Assembly (NCBI GenBank): GCA_009786675.1
Contig: WQRP01000030.1
Span: 1 to 5,622, forward strand
Reading direction: 5' to 3'
Length of the DNA stretch: 5,622 bases
From: Treponema sp.
GTDB lineage: Bacteria > Spirochaetota > Spirochaetia > Treponematales > Breznakiellaceae
Below are positions 4,257 to 5,622 of this stretch, in pieces; the first letter of the stretch is position 1; each line of letters starts with the position of its first letter. The position numbers and the translations under genes are program-made. Under the pieces are notes generated by a model. It ran no database searches. It was not told the DNA's origin and saw only the letters and a list, made by a program, of their open reading frames with translations.

Positions 4257-5304
4257 CTTGGGGAACAAGCTAAAGGTACAGCTTTTCGGGCAGTCCCATT
4301 CGCGTGGCCTGGGAGTCGTAATGGACGGCCTTCCGGCGGGCGAGGAAATAGACCTGGAGCGGGTAAACGAATTCCTGCGGCGGCGCATGGGCGGAAGGAA
4401 CCCCTACTCGACGAAACGCGCCGAGCCCGACGCGCCGGAAATACTCGGCGGGCTTGTCGGCAACAAGACCTGCGGCGCGCCGCTGTGCGCCGTTTTCGAG
4501 AACACCAATACCCAGGGTTCGGACTACGAGGAACTTCGTTCCGTCCCCCGGCCTTCGCACGCGGATTACACAGCCTTTGTCAAACACTCGGGGCATAATG
4601 ATGTGGGCGGGGGCGGGCATTTTTCGGGGCGGCTTACCCTGCCCTTGTGTTTCGCCGGGGCGGTGTGCCTGCAGTTGCTGGAACGCAGGGGCGTAACGGT
4701 TGACGCGCACATTTATTCAATCGGGGACGTTCAGGACGAGCCGTTCGGCGAGCCGTTCGACGCCCTGCCCGAATTTCCCACGCTAAGCAAGGACGCGGGC
4801 GAAAGGATGGTCCGCGCGATAGAGGCGGCGGCCGTGGACGGCGATTCCCTGGGGGGGGTTGTCGAATGCGGCGTGTGGGGTTTGCCCGTGGGCCTGGGCG
4901 ACCCGATTTTTGGCAACATCGAAAGCCGCCTGGCCTATGGCCTGTTCGCCGTTCCCGCAGTAAAGGGCGTTGAGTTTGGCGCCGGGTTTGGGGCGGCGGC
5001 AATGAGGGGCAGTCGTTACAACGATCCTTTTTTCATGGATCAGGGCAAGGTAAGGACAAGGACCAACAACTGCGGCGGGATTTTGGGCGGGATTTCCAAC
5101 GGTATGCCCGTTCTTTTAAAGGCGGCCTTTAAACCCACGCCGTCGATTTCCGTATCGCAGGAATCCGTCAATTTGGCCACGGGACAAAACGTGACACTAA
5201 ACGTAAAAGGCAGGCACGATCCGTGCATCGTTCCCCGTGCGGTGCCTTGCGTAATCGCGACCACGGCGATTATCATATTCGATATAGTTTTGGAAGGAGT
5301 ATAA
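4246..5304 (+). CDS. aroC: Chorismate synthase
   Basis: Converts EPSP to chorismate, the last common step, in a reaction that needs reduced FMN. The 352-residue length is normal. Motifs: FGQSHSRGLGVVMDGLPAG (14-32, with catalytic His18), RRRMGGRNPYSTKRAEPD (45-62), RPSHADYT (102-109, with the second catalytic His105), GGGGHFSGRLTLPL (121-134), GGILGGISNGMP (277-288), AFKPTPSI (294-301) and GRHDPCIVPRAVP (322-334). The GGHFSGR form is that seen in many clostridial enzymes rather than the GGRSSARE form of E. coli. The first signature has Gln16 where Glu, Asp or Ser is usual. An eight-G run at 4851-4858 encodes part of LGGV. The gene overlaps aroA by 11 bp, and the SD of the next gene lies in its last codons. 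Confidence 0.96.
   Translation: MSSSLGNKLKVQLFGQSHSRGLGVVMDGLPAGEEIDLERVNEFLRRRMGGRNPYSTKRAEPDAPEILGGLVGNKTCGAPLCAVFENTNTQGSDYEELRSVPRPSHADYTAFVKHSGHNDVGGGGHFSGRLTLPLCFAGAVCLQLLERRGVTVDAHIYSIGDVQDEPFGEPFDALPEFPTLSKDAGERMVRAIEAAAVDGDSLGGVVECGVWGLPVGLGDPIFGNIESRLAYGLFAVPAVKGVEFGAGFGAAAMRGSRYNDPFFMDQGKVRTRTNNCGGILGGISNGMPVLLKAAFKPTPSISVSQESVNLATGQNVTLNVKGRHDPCIVPRAVPCVIATTAIIIFDIVLEGV
5293..5299 (+). promoter_or_regulatory. Ribosome binding site of the chorismate mutase gene
   Basis: GAAGGAG lies within the last codons of aroC, with an 11-base spacer to the ATG at 5311. It is a good SD and supports coupling of this gene to aroC translation. Confidence 0.6.
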
Positions 5305-5310
5305 CGCGCC

Positions 5311-5622
5311 ATGAGTGATGAAATTGCCGGAATCAGAAACAAGATCGACAAAATTGACGACGACCTTGCCCGCCTTTTCGCGGAGCGTCTTTCGCTGGTT
5401 GGGGAAATCGCCCACAAAAAGAAAGAGCAAAAACTGCCCGCCCTTAACACCGCAAGGGAACGCGAGGTTATAACCCGCCTTACGGAGGGCAAGCCGGATG
5501 ACATAGCCGGTTACACAAAAACCCTTTACACGACGATTTTTGACCTGTCCCGATCCCACCAGGCCAAGACGCTTAGCGCGTCGCCCAAGGTCGCGGCCGA
5601 GATACGATCCGCCCTGGAAAAC
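5311..5622 (+). CDS. pheA: Chorismate mutase (AroQ type), probably the N-terminus of a mutase/prephenate dehydratase; partial
   Basis: The first 104 codons are present and the frame is open at the window edge. Residues 1-86 form an all-helical AroQ chorismate mutase domain, which rearranges chorismate to prephenate for Phe and Tyr synthesis. By alignment with the E. coli enzyme, Arg9, Arg26, Lys37, Arg49, Glu50, Ser80 and Gln84 match active-site residues 11, 28, 39, 51, 52, 84 and 88. Asn46 replaces the aspartate at E. coli position 48. After the mutase domain the chain continues as SASPKVAAEIRSALEN, which resembles the linker between mutase and prephenate dehydratase domains in clostridial bifunctional PheA proteins. 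Fusion to dehydratase is therefore favoured. A stand-alone mutase or fusion to another aromatic enzyme cannot be excluded. It starts seven bases after the last base of aroC and is clearly part of the operon. Confidence 0.85.
   Translation, partial: MSDEIAGIRNKIDKIDDDLARLFAERLSLVGEIAHKKKEQKLPALNTAREREVITRLTEGKPDDIAGYTKTLYTTIFDLSRSHQAKTLSASPKVAAEIRSALEN

Noticed and set aside
4270..5002. Minus-strand frames opposite aroC (about 120-146 codons)
   Set aside because: Low-complexity Arg/Pro-rich translations opposite a well-supported gene; shadows of the coding strand.

Overview
The window holds a tightly packed plus-strand operon for the common aromatic (shikimate/chorismate) pathway. A gene-free control region of about 440 bp precedes it, and the first codons of a divergent gene lie at the left edge. 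The DNA is moderately GC-rich, has many G-runs, and uses clear Shine-Dalgarno sites. Several proteins resemble forms common in Clostridia: a type I-beta DAHP synthase with an N-terminal regulatory domain, an EPSP synthase with a CGESG..R loop and an EGDWSNA motif, a chorismate synthase with GGGGHFSGR, and a chorismate mutase followed by a SPKVAAEIRSALEN-like linker. This suggests an anaerobic clostridial bacterium, or a lineage such as gut spirochaetes that carries a clostridial-type aro cluster. The taxon cannot be fixed from this sequence.

Layout. Positions 1-20 (minus) are the start of a gene beginning MKKLFAV, behind a near-perfect Shine-Dalgarno site. Positions 21-459 hold no convincing conventional gene but are dense in dyad symmetry: an operator-like palindrome at 85-101, a very GC-rich nested inverted repeat at 112-183 with a G-quadruplex motif, two matching terminator-like hairpins at 230-247 and 269-287, a candidate sigma70 promoter at 356-384, and a hairpin at 415-454 directly before the first start codon. 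A possible 23-codon upstream ORF (392-463) overlaps that start codon. The operon then reads: DUF6941-like protein of unknown function (460-849), aroF (851-1864), aroB (1900-2961), aroA (2961-4256), aroC (4246-5304) and the 5' part of a chorismate mutase gene, probably pheA (5311 to the window end).

The named enzymes cover step 1 (DAHP synthase), step 2 (dehydroquinate synthase), step 6 (EPSP synthase) and step 7 (chorismate synthase), then the branch to prephenate for Phe/Tyr. Dehydroquinate dehydratase, shikimate dehydrogenase and shikimate kinase are not in the window and may lie downstream or elsewhere. Gene junctions range from an 11-bp overlap to a 35-bp gap, so co-transcription and translational coupling are very likely.

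The enzymes themselves are ordinary. The points most worth a second look are the uncharacterised DUF6941-like gene coupled to aroF and the structured leader, where the two matching hairpins could pair in alternative ways like an attenuator.
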